DNA of 8,499 bases, taken from assembly GCA_002730675.1 (NCBI GenBank), contig PCAV01000135.1:1-8499 (forward strand), in the 5' to 3' direction. The notes under the pieces were generated by a model. The model was not told the origin of the DNA, made no database searches, and saw only the letters and a list, made by a program, of their open reading frames with translations. The position numbers were made by a program, and so were the translations under genes. This DNA is from Rhodospirillaceae bacterium. GTDB lineage: Bacteria; Pseudomonadota; Alphaproteobacteria; Thalassobaculales; Thalassobaculaceae. Of this stretch, positions 1-6,155 are shown in pieces. Within the stretch, counting starts at the first letter, position 1; every line of letters starts with the position of its first letter.

Positions 1-493
1 AGGCGGTTAACCCCTTTGGCCGCGTGGCGGATATAGATGAAATGTTGACAATTGAACCACCATCGCCGGAGGAGATCATGGCTGGGATGGCATATTTTGA
101 CATTAGAAACATTGGCTTGAGATTTATTTCCATCACTCTTTCCCAATATTCCTCTGACTCCTTTACTACCGATAAGTTACTAGCAATTCCAATATTGTTG
201 TCCAAGACATCGAGGCGGCCATAATGGTTCAAGGCACATTCAACGACTTTTTCACAATCTTTAGCTTTTGTCAGGTCAGCAGCAATGCTTACCGCGTGAC
301 CATTTCGTTCGCTTATCATTTGGACCGTTTTTTCTGCAAGTTCTTGATCCTTGTCTGCGACGACCACTTTAGCACCTGCTTCAGCTAATAAAATAGCGGC
401 AGCTCTGCCATTTCCAATGCCGTCTCCTTTCGCTCCCGCCCCAGCAATAATCGCTACTTTTTCCTTCAATCCTAAGTCTAGTGAGTCATTCAT
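1..493 (-). CDS. SDR family NAD(P)-dependent oxidoreductase, C-terminus cut by window edge
   Basis: This is a short-chain dehydrogenase/reductase, probably oxidising a hydroxyl group or reducing a ketone in the cytoplasm; the substrate cannot be read. I translated 164 residues from the ATG at 493. An AGGAGA Shine-Dalgarno site at 499-504 supports that start. The Rossmann nucleotide site is a glycine-rich loop (AGAGAKGDGIG, residues 17-27), slightly longer than the usual TGxxxGIG. An acidic residue (Asp47) ends beta-2, which favours NAD over NADP. Asp73-Leu74 fits the adenine-binding DL/DV motif. NNIG (99-102) replaces the usual NNAG, and VNISS (149-153) carries the catalytic serine. The YxxxK catalytic pair lies beyond the window, so activity cannot be confirmed. 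The gene is last in a minus-strand series, 118 bases after the aspartate-dehydrogenase-like gene. The family call is firm. Confidence 0.93.
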   Translation of the reverse strand, partial: MNDSLDLGLKEKVAIIAGAGAKGDGIGNGRAAAILLAEAGAKVVVADKDQELAEKTVQMISERNGHAVSIAADLTKAKDCEKVVECALNHYGRLDVLDNNIGIASNLSVVKESEEYWERVMEINLKPMFLMSKYAIPAMISSGDGGSIVNISSISATRPKGLTA

Positions 494-517
494 GTTTCTC
501 TCCTCGATTTGTGTTGA

Positions 518-545
518 TTTTTATGACCAACAGCTTCTCAGTCAA
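518..545 (-). promoter_or_regulatory. Possible sigma70-type promoter for the SDR gene
   Basis: On the minus strand, TTGACT (540-545) and TAAAAA (518-523) are separated by 16 bases. They would start a transcript with a leader of roughly 15-20 bases before the SDR ATG at 493. The -35 is good and the -10 is weak. If real, the SDR gene has its own promoter in addition to read-through from the upstream genes. Confidence 0.3.
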
Positions 546-564
546 GTTGCAGACGAGTGACAAG

Positions 565-600
565 TTTGAGAATCAGAATGGTGTTGTTAAATTTCTCAAA
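565..600 (-). other. Inverted repeat downstream of the aspartate-dehydrogenase-like gene
   Basis: TTTGAGAA (565-572) is matched exactly by TTCTCAAA (593-600) across a 20-base loop. It begins about 11 bases after the minus-strand stop at 612. It is AT-rich, has a long loop and no clear U-tract, so it is a poor intrinsic terminator. It could be an mRNA-end stem or an operator for the SDR gene. Confidence 0.3.
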
Positions 601-611
601 ACTTAATGGGA

Positions 612-1412
612 TCATACTCCAACAGCGACAGGGCTAACCATTTGTTTAATTGTTTTCATGACAGCTATTCCGACTATCTTCCCGGTCTTTCTATTAGTTT
701 CCGCGACCGTCAAATTTTCCCGAAACTCGTAACTACCAAATGCTCCTGTTGCCTGTATTTCGCATACATGAGTATCAATCTCAGTATCTGCAATTATGGT
801 CAATTTTGTTTTATCTAAACCTAAGCCAGCGAGCGCCACAGCAGCAGATATATTTACATTCTGCGGATAACGAGCAGCTCCTTCCCTGGGTGTCCCTTCA
901 AATATGACGGTTGGAGTTGCCAAGCTGGATAGATCGAACAGTTTTTCCGCATGAGTTCCATACCAAGCCGAAGGGTCTTTGCGAACTATCATATGAACCG
1001 ATGCTAAACCGCCAACGGCGGCCGCAGAAAGAGTGTCAAGTGAGCCTATTCCTGCGGAGGGAAGGATGAGTCTCGCACCATTTTCCCGGGCAGTGTTTAT
1101 GCAGTCATCATAAAGCTTGTCATCGGTGAATGCGCCGACGGATGTCACCAGAAGGTCAATTCCAGAGCGCAATATTTCCACGGCATACTTTTGTATAGTC
1201 TGGTGCCCAGCAACCTCTAAAATTACATCCGGTTTTGTTCCGATGAACTCATCAAAATCTGTGGTGATAATCGATTTATTAAGCGATCGATCTGCTCTGG
1301 GGTTCTTCACCAATATAGCTGGTATCTCTATTTCAGCCTTGTACTCTTGGGAAACCATTTTTTCTACGTCAACCCCTATAGCTCCCAGACCCATCAGACC
1401 TAATTTCAGCAT
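612..1412 (-). CDS. Aspartate dehydrogenase-like (NadX/DUF108 family) NAD(P)-dependent oxidoreductase
   Basis: Family members oxidise L-aspartate to iminoaspartate/oxaloacetate with NAD(P), either feeding NAD synthesis or degrading amino acids. The catabolic neighbours here favour degradation of aspartate or a related amino or hydroxy acid (inference). From the ATG at 1412 the protein has 266 residues, the normal family length. It shows an N-terminal Rossmann motif GLGAIG (8-13) and EVAGH (66-70), then LPSAGIGSLD (117-126). AARYPQNVNISAA (179-191) is the substrate-domain signature of the family. His215 in a THVxEI context is the likely catalytic histidine. An in-frame TTG at 1433 would add seven residues and lie only 3 bases after the upstream stop. 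I prefer ATG because the Rossmann strand begins immediately there and AAAGAG lies 7 bases upstream. The 24-base gap to the preceding dehydrogenase indicates one operon. No nadA or nadC is present. Confidence 0.85.
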   Translation of the reverse strand: MLKLGLMGLGAIGVDVEKMVSQEYKAEIEIPAILVKNPRADRSLNKSIITTDFDEFIGTKPDVILEVAGHQTIQKYAVEILRSGIDLLVTSVGAFTDDKLYDDCINTARENGARLILPSAGIGSLDTLSAAAVGGLASVHMIVRKDPSAWYGTHAEKLFDLSSLATPTVIFEGTPREGAARYPQNVNISAAVALAGLGLDKTKLTIIADTEIDTHVCEIQATGAFGSYEFRENLTVAETNRKTGKIVGIAVMKTIKQMVSPVAVGV

Positions 1413-1436
1413 CTTTGAACTCTTTCCCCGCAACGT

Positions 1437-2381
1437 CTATTTTCCATAATGCTTGTCACTTTCTTCCTTGTGCCGTGTTAAAGCCATTAATCTTCTGTCT
1501 CTCCACCGGGCTCGTTTTCGAAGATCATTGATTGACATAACCTTACGGCGCTCTTCTTCCATTTTGATAAATCTACTTGTATCCCATGGCCTTATTGATG
1601 ATTGCTCTTTTGCGATAGATTCGAATGCAGGTCCAAACCTTTCGAGGTAGTCACGTATCCCACCTGGAGCGTTTAGATCTATTGTTTCCATTGGTCCCAT
1701 AATAGACCAGCGTAACCCGAGACCATGTTTTATTGTCTTGTCGAGGTCAGCACCCGAAACGATTCCATCTTCAACTAATTTAAAAGCCTCGTTAAGCAGA
1801 GCTACTTGAAGTCGATTCAACACAAATCCCTTGATTTCTTTGTTTATTGTAATAACCTCCATACCAGCTGCTTCAAGCAAATTTTTTGCCCTAAAAATGG
1901 CCTCATCTTTCGTTTCCGGGGCCCCAGATAACTCTACTATTGGTAATAAATAAGGTGGGTTTGCAGGATGAGCGACAATTATCCTTCCAGCACCCTTCAT
2001 GCCGTTTGAAATATCGCTACAAGGAATAGCTGAGGTTGAACTTGCCAAGATTGTTGTCTCTGGTAAGAGTTCATCCATTCGGCTGAATAATTCCCTCTTT
2101 ATTTGAACGTTTTCAAGAGCATTTTCCTGAACCCATTCGGCCTCCTCAACAGCGCCTTCTAGAGTTTTATAAGGTTGAATACGGCCTAACAAATCATCTT
2201 TCGAACTGATTAACCCATTACTTTCCAAATCGGCAAGATTTATTTCTAAGAGGTTCATTGCTTCTGAAAGTGCAGTCGGGTCTATATCATATAAACTGAC
2301 GTGATGGCCTGCTTTGGCAAACACCATTGCCCAAGACCTGCCTATAAAACCAGCGCCGACCACTGCTACTTTTTGTGACAT
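1437..2381 (-). CDS. 3-hydroxyacyl-CoA dehydrogenase family protein, lambda-crystallin-like
   Basis: This is a cytoplasmic NAD-dependent L-3-hydroxy-acid dehydrogenase. The family includes 3-hydroxybutyryl-CoA dehydrogenase, L-carnitine dehydrogenase and L-gulonate 3-dehydrogenase (lambda-crystallin). From the ATG at 2381 it has 314 residues, typical of the lambda-crystallin type. The N-terminal Rossmann domain has GAGFIG (9-14) and Asp32, which selects NAD. The catalytic set is complete: Ser117, His138 in AHPANPP, Glu150 twelve residues later in VELS, and Asn189 in LNRLQ. The helical C-terminal domain follows. HPANPPYLLPIVELS is the form I associate with lambda-crystallin-like enzymes rather than classical FadB/Hbd, so the substrate may be a free hydroxy acid. 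An in-frame ATG at 2405 adds eight residues. I prefer 2381 because AGGA (2390-2393) lies 8 bases before it. It precedes the aspartate-dehydrogenase-like gene by 24 bases. Confidence 0.88.
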   Translation of the reverse strand: MSQKVAVVGAGFIGRSWAMVFAKAGHHVSLYDIDPTALSEAMNLLEINLADLESNGLISSKDDLLGRIQPYKTLEGAVEEAEWVQENALENVQIKRELFSRMDELLPETTILASSTSAIPCSDISNGMKGAGRIIVAHPANPPYLLPIVELSGAPETKDEAIFRAKNLLEAAGMEVITINKEIKGFVLNRLQVALLNEAFKLVEDGIVSGADLDKTIKHGLGLRWSIMGPMETIDLNAPGGIRDYLERFGPAFESIAKEQSSIRPWDTSRFIKMEEERRKVMSINDLRKRARWRDRRLMALTRHKEESDKHYGK

Positions 2382-2424
2382 CGTAATTATCCTAATGTTG
2401 GACATAAGTTTCTAATACTCGAAG

Positions 2425-2452
2425 ACTTAGCTAAACGGATCCAGTCGCTAAG
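2425..2452. promoter_or_regulatory. Dyad CTTAGC-N15-GCTAAG upstream of the lambda-crystallin-like gene
   Basis: Six-base perfect arms (2426-2431 and 2447-2452) flank 15 bases containing the palindrome GGATCC. It sits in the 111-base gap between cbtA and the dehydrogenase, about 45 bases before the dehydrogenase start. It could be an operator for the dehydrogenase operon or a weak stem after cbtA. The left arm with its flanks reads ACTTAGCT, which recurs at 7534-7541 in another intergenic region. Confidence 0.25.
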
Positions 2453-2492
2453 CACAAGCGCAAAACAATTATGAGTCAACAAAGGGAGAATT

Positions 2493-3218
2493 TTAGGCCG
2501 TTTTTGGCTGGAACTTTTTGAAAAAATGAGCCGAAAGTCCGCCCAACATCAGCCAGAATATGAAATTTACGCCTATTGAGACGGTTGAGAATTTCGCTGC
2601 GAGCTCTGCGGGGATAATACTGCTTTCAATAGAATGCTGTATTGGCGCGCCTAAAACGTGCGGTGCCAACAATAGAATAGACGCAAGTATAAACAAAGAT
2701 GGATTTTTGTAAAAAACTAGTATCCATAAGCCAGTTGCAGTCACTATGGCTGTGCCTAACCACCAAAATTGCCGTTCAATCAATTCTGCCTTCATCATAC
2801 CAGGCAATTCTGGCGGTAATCCGACTGCCGGCGCGAGTATAAAAGCGGCGAAGCCGCCTATACCCCATAAAACTCCAATGCGGAACCCACCGGAGGATCC
2901 TGTTATTACCAAAGCTGATACGATTAGGAGTGCGAAGCCAACTCCAGATATTATGGTTGTAAGACTTGTGTAAACTATTCTTTCAACAAAGCTCGCCGGT
3001 TCCCATTCCGGGTGATTTGATTCTGGGCCGCTGTTGTGAACCAGGTGAACGACAAACTTATCAATGCCGGTTGTATAACGTGCATCAGCCGATTGTTTGG
3101 TTTCGAATTCTTCTGCTTTCATGATCAACGGCACCGTAGTGAACTGATATAACAACGAGATTGCTAATCCAGCCAAAATGCCAGCGAGTATAGCGCTCGA
3201 AAAAAGACGTCGGATCAT
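2493..3218 (-). CDS. cbtA: CbtA family cobalt transporter membrane subunit
   Basis: CbtA is the multi-spanning inner-membrane subunit of the CbtAB family. The family was predicted to take up cobalt, mainly because its genes often follow cobalamin riboswitches. The 241-residue protein has hydrophobic segments at about residues 8-28, 86-106, 114-132, 152-170, 173-190 and 210-231. The family motif LAPAVGLPPELPG lies at 128-140, PHVLGAP at 186-192, and a Lys/Phe-rich tail closes it. I chose the ATG at 3218 (MIRRLF). An in-frame TTG at 3230 would overlap the cbtB stop, as TTGA. No Shine-Dalgarno site precedes either start, so translation probably couples to cbtB, which ends 8 bases before the ATG. 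Cobalt is the family assignment; the true metal is not shown here. Confidence 0.9.
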   Translation of the reverse strand: MIRRLFSSAILAGILAGLAISLLYQFTTVPLIMKAEEFETKQSADARYTTGIDKFVVHLVHNSGPESNHPEWEPASFVERIVYTSLTTIISGVGFALLIVSALVITGSSGGFRIGVLWGIGGFAAFILAPAVGLPPELPGMMKAELIERQFWWLGTAIVTATGLWILVFYKNPSLFILASILLLAPHVLGAPIQHSIESSIIPAELAAKFSTVSIGVNFIFWLMLGGLSAHFFKKFQPKTA

Positions 3219-3226
3219 GATTAAAT

Positions 3227-3403
3227 TCAATGGCAGGGAAAAGAGACTGAATGCCTAGTGTCATGGGCAGCGTTATGAATAGTGCTGGAATTAGCAAAAC
3301 CAACGCCCAATATAAGGAAAGAGCCTAAAAGCAATCCCAGAACAACGGCTGTAAGTTCATTTGAGCGGGCATTTGCCGTTGCATAGCTAGGTGTTATTTG
3401 CAC
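3227..3403 (-). CDS. cbtB: CbtB family small cobalt transporter subunit, 58 residues
   Basis: This is a small single-spanning membrane protein, the usual partner of CbtA. I translated it from a GTG at 3403, preceded by GGGAG (3411-3415) at a 7-base spacing. One hydrophobic helix runs from about residue 17 to 37. It is followed by the diagnostic histidine-rich tail HNAAHDTRHSVSFPCH (43-58), which ends the protein. Its five histidines and one cysteine are thought to bind the metal. The length is normal for the family. The stop lies 8 bases before the cbtA ATG, so the two genes form a coupled pair. Because the gene is short and starts with GTG it is easily missed by gene callers. CbtB genes often follow a cobalamin riboswitch; I see no such element in the 128-base leader here. 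Confidence 0.92.
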   Translation of the reverse strand: MQITPSYATANARSNELTAVVLGLLLGSFLILGVGFANSSTIHNAAHDTRHSVSFPCH

Positions 3404-3410
3404 AGATTCA

Positions 3411-3415
3411 CTCCC
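3411..3415 (-). promoter_or_regulatory. Ribosome binding site of cbtB
   Basis: GGGAG on the minus strand lies 7 bases before a GTG codon. It fixes the cbtB start at 3403, where no ATG is available in frame. Confidence 0.7.
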
Positions 3416-3466
3416 AAAAAAATTTCAACTATAGCAAATGAGGGATATATTCAATCGAGTGTTAAC

Positions 3467-3495
3467 AGAATAGAGTAGCTTGTGTCTATTATCAA
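3467..3495 (-). promoter_or_regulatory. Possible sigma70-type promoter for cbtBA
   Basis: On the minus strand, TTGATA (3490-3495) and TATTCT (3467-3472) are separated by 17 bases, an ideal spacing. Transcription would begin near 3460, giving a leader of roughly 55 bases before cbtB. It lies in the 128-base gap shared with the divergent GMC gene. I found no convincing plus-strand promoter in that gap. Confidence 0.4.
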
Positions 3496-3531
3496 GGACC
3501 TAAAATCTCCTATTTTAAAAGATTTTTATAA

Positions 3532-5160
3532 ATGAAAACATTGCCTGAAAGATGTGACTATCTAATTGTTGGATCGGGAGCCGCTGGTGCGATCGTCGCA
3601 GCTCGCCTCTCTGAAGACCTTGATGCGAGTGTGATTCTCTTAGAGGCAGGTGGGAAAAACAATAGCCTTCTATTGAGAGTACCCGGATTGGGCTTTGCTG
3701 CCGCAAATCATCCAAAGTACAACTGGGGGTTTGAAGCCGAGCCTTCTCCGGCAATGGATAATAGAAAATTGATTTGGCTCCAGGGCCGAGTGTTGGGCGG
3801 TTCTAGTAGTATAAATGGTATGATTTACACTCGTGGTCATTCAAGGGAATACGATATCTGGCGTCAAATGGGTTGTGAAGGATGGGGATCAAATGATGTG
3901 TTGCCGTACTTTAAGCGTCTGGAGTCATTTGAAGACAGCAATAGCAGAGAGTTGGGTAAAGAAGGACCGGTAAGTATTAGGAAAGCCAAACCGGACTTGG
4001 AGATATGTGACGCATTTCTGCAAGCAGCAAGAGACGAAGGTTATCCGATTTTGAGTGATATGAATTCGGACGTGACTGAAGGCTTTGGATTTTATGATAT
4101 TAATGCTGGCACCGGAAGACGAATGAGTGCCGCAACCTCTTACCTTGAGCCGATTTCAAAACGACGGAACTTAATGGTCATTCCCCACGCACAAGTGGTA
4201 AAAATATTAATTGAGAACAATTCGGCGAACGGAGTTGAGTTTTTTTGGAAAGGAAAATTTAGACAGTTGTTCGCAGGAAAAGAGGTAGTGCTCAGTTCCG
4301 GTGCAATAAAGACGCCCCAATTACTTATGCTCTCAGGAATTGGACCAGAGAATGAACTCGAGAAGTTTGGAATTAAAGTAAAATTGAACTCCCCTAAAGT
4401 GGGTAAAACACTTCAAAACCATGTGTGCTACAGGCCCCAATACCTGTGTTCAGCGCCCATATCGTCAAGTAAACATTTGCAGCCATTGAATATCCTTAAG
4501 GCTGGAATGAAGTATGTTTTTGATAAAAGTGGTCCGTTGGCCGAGACTTATGCGGTGGCTGGCGGATTTTTGAAAACGGATAAAACACTTGAAGTGCCTG
4601 ATGCCCAAGTTGTTTTGCTTTCCGCATTGGGGCCAACTAAAACAGGCGGGGCGGGGTATAAGATACGGGACTTATTACCAGACGAGCATGGATTTGGTTT
4701 GACTGTGTATCAAGGGTCTCCCAGAAGTCGGGGAAGTGTCACACTCAGGTCGCCAGACCCTTTTGATCAGCCGCTCATAACATCGGGTTATTTTTCCGAC
4801 CCGTACGACATGGAAGTTCTCAAGACTGCAGTAAAAAAAATGCGAAAAATGATGAAACAGCCAGCAATTTCGCAATTTATAAAAAAAGAACTTGCGCCCG
4901 GCGAAGATATAGAAGACGAGAAATCACTTGAAAAAGAAATTCGGCGTAATGGCGCAACAGCTTATCATCAATGTGCCAGTTGTGCGATGGGGCCGGAAGA
5001 TGACTCAGTCTTAAATGAAAAGTTACAGGTCCGTGGTATTGATAAACTTAGAATAGCGGATGCTTCTGTAATGCCTCGCATCCCGAATGCCGCCCTTCAT
5101 GCACCCTCAATGATGATTGGTGAAAAAGCTGCGGCTCTTATCAAAGGAGAATTTATTTGA
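3532..5160 (+). CDS. GMC family FAD-dependent oxidoreductase (choline/alcohol dehydrogenase-like)
   Basis: This is an FAD-dependent alcohol oxidoreductase of the glucose-methanol-choline family. It would oxidise an alcohol, polyol or sugar to an aldehyde, ketone or lactone, passing electrons to oxygen or the respiratory chain. The 542 residues match the usual length. The dinucleotide motif GSGAAG is at 14-19, Glu38 contacts the FAD ribose, signature 1 (GRVLGGSSSINGMIYTRG) is at 85-102, and signature 2 (SSGAIKTPQLLMLSG) starts at 255. The catalytic pair is His479 (in YHQCASCAMG) and His523 (in LHAPS). They are 44 residues apart, the same spacing as His466/Asn510 of choline oxidase, but His-His rather than His-Asn. 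The usual GTCxMG and NTNAPT elements are altered. No signal peptide is visible, so it is cytoplasmic. Only a weak Shine-Dalgarno site precedes the ATG, whose position suits the Rossmann motif. The stop overlaps the amidohydrolase start. Confidence 0.95.
   Translation: MKTLPERCDYLIVGSGAAGAIVAARLSEDLDASVILLEAGGKNNSLLLRVPGLGFAAANHPKYNWGFEAEPSPAMDNRKLIWLQGRVLGGSSSINGMIYTRGHSREYDIWRQMGCEGWGSNDVLPYFKRLESFEDSNSRELGKEGPVSIRKAKPDLEICDAFLQAARDEGYPILSDMNSDVTEGFGFYDINAGTGRRMSAATSYLEPISKRRNLMVIPHAQVVKILIENNSANGVEFFWKGKFRQLFAGKEVVLSSGAIKTPQLLMLSGIGPENELEKFGIKVKLNSPKVGKTLQNHVCYRPQYLCSAPISSSKHLQPLNILKAGMKYVFDKSGPLAETYAVAGGFLKTDKTLEVPDAQVVLLSALGPTKTGGAGYKIRDLLPDEHGFGLTVYQGSPRSRGSVTLRSPDPFDQPLITSGYFSDPYDMEVLKTAVKKMRKMMKQPAISQFIKKELAPGEDIEDEKSLEKEIRRNGATAYHQCASCAMGPEDDSVLNEKLQVRGIDKLRIADASVMPRIPNAALHAPSMMIGEKAAALIKGEFI
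5143..5150 (+). promoter_or_regulatory. Strong ribosome binding site deciding a TTG start
   Basis: AAAGGAGA lies inside the last codons of the GMC gene, 6 bases before the TTG at 5157. It explains how the amidohydrolase initiates at a non-ATG codon that overlaps the preceding stop in a TTGA arrangement. Confidence 0.8.
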
Positions 5161-6143
5161 GCAGCCAATTTGGAGATATTTTGGAGGCAGAGCTTCCGAT
5201 TATCGATGCGCACCATCATCTAATAGATGGACCAGCTCATTCATATTCCATAAAAAATTACCTCGCTGACTGTCAATCGGGTCACTTGATAAAAGGCTCG
5301 GTTTACATAGAGGTGCGTCAGAATTATTGGAAGAACGGACCTGCAAAACTACGTCCAGTGGGTGAAACGGAGTTTGTGGCTAATTTGAAAGAATTTGAGG
5401 ATAATGACGATGGAAGGCTAACCCCTAGACTTTGTTCTGGAATAGTCGGTTTTGCTGAACTTGAAATAGGAGATCAAGTAGACGAAGTTCTAGATGCGCA
5501 TATTGAAGCGGGGAAGGGGAAGTTTCGGGGCATAAGAAGAGGTGTTTATTGGTCCTCGGATCCAGCGGTTTATAGTCATGTAAGCATAAAACCTCCATCT
5601 AACCTGATGTCGGATGAAAACTTTAAAAAGGGTTTCTCGTTGCTCGCGCCCAAAAAACTCTCTTTTGATGCGGTGCTATTCCACCCTCAACTTTCTGAGT
5701 TGCGTGATCTCGCTAAAGCTTTCCCAGATACGCAAATTATTCTCAATCATGTTGGGTTCCGAATTGGTGTAGGTGAATATTTGGCAAAGCCGGAAGAAAC
5801 CTTTCAAGAGTGGAGGAGGGGTTTGCAACTTGTTGCTGAGCAGGCCAACGTTGCAGTAAAGATTGGTGGACTTGGAATGGATATATGGGGTTTTAAATAC
5901 CCGTCGCTGAAACCTTCTTATAAAGAGTTAGCAGCAACTTGGAAGCCTGTTGTGGAGATCGCAATTGAACTGTTTGGGATTGATCGTTGCATCTTTGAGA
6001 GTAATTTCCCGGTAGATTCAGCTAACACCGATTTCAATAGTTTGTGGAACGCCTACAAACTTATAAGCAAAGATTATTCCGATAGTGAAAAAGATAAACT
6101 ATTTTTTTCTAATGCTCAGAAAATTTACAGACTTAGCCTTTGA
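5157..6143 (+). CDS. Amidohydrolase family protein (COG3618/LigI-like, predicted lactonase or metal-dependent hydrolase)
   Basis: This is a TIM-barrel hydrolase of the Amidohydro_2 type. Relatives include 2-pyrone-4,6-dicarboxylate lactonase and sugar-lactone hydrolases, so ring opening of a lactone is the best guess. Starting at TTG 5157 it has 328 residues, normal for the group. The beta-1 metal motif IIDAHHHL places His19 and His21. Later barrel histidines are His176 (FHPQ) and His198 (ILNHVG). The C-terminal strand reads ESNFPVD (281-287), where many relatives have SDWP. The catalytic Asp is therefore replaced by Asn283, with Asp287 nearby. As I recall, this ESNFPVD form defines a natural subgroup, so it is not evidence of decay. 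The four-base overlap with the GMC gene and the strong Shine-Dalgarno site show coupled expression. That fits oxidation to a lactone followed by hydrolysis (inference). Confidence 0.9.
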   Translation: MSSQFGDILEAELPIIDAHHHLIDGPAHSYSIKNYLADCQSGHLIKGSVYIEVRQNYWKNGPAKLRPVGETEFVANLKEFEDNDDGRLTPRLCSGIVGFAELEIGDQVDEVLDAHIEAGKGKFRGIRRGVYWSSDPAVYSHVSIKPPSNLMSDENFKKGFSLLAPKKLSFDAVLFHPQLSELRDLAKAFPDTQIILNHVGFRIGVGEYLAKPEETFQEWRRGLQLVAEQANVAVKIGGLGMDIWGFKYPSLKPSYKELAATWKPVVEIAIELFGIDRCIFESNFPVDSANTDFNSLWNAYKLISKDYSDSEKDKLFFSNAQKIYRLSL

Positions 6144-6155
6144 ATGAAGATTTTT

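Noticed and set aside
1413..1433. TTG start for the aspartate-dehydrogenase-like protein
   Set aside because: It would add seven residues before the Rossmann strand. An ATG at 1412 sits exactly where family members begin and has an acceptable upstream purine run.
24..1449. Several plus-strand open frames of 63-110 codons
   Set aside because: They are antisense to the SDR and aspartate-dehydrogenase-like genes, which have strong family motifs. They are shadows with no Shine-Dalgarno support.
3085..3303. Minus-strand 72-codon open frame across the cbtB/cbtA junction
   Set aside because: It is out of frame with both cbtB and cbtA, which have clear family motifs, and it encodes no recognisable protein.
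3404..3531. Cobalamin riboswitch before cbtB
   Set aside because: CbtAB genes often follow one, so I looked for it. The gap is only 128 bases, AT-rich, and I could not find the cobalamin-box core or the expected stem sequences.
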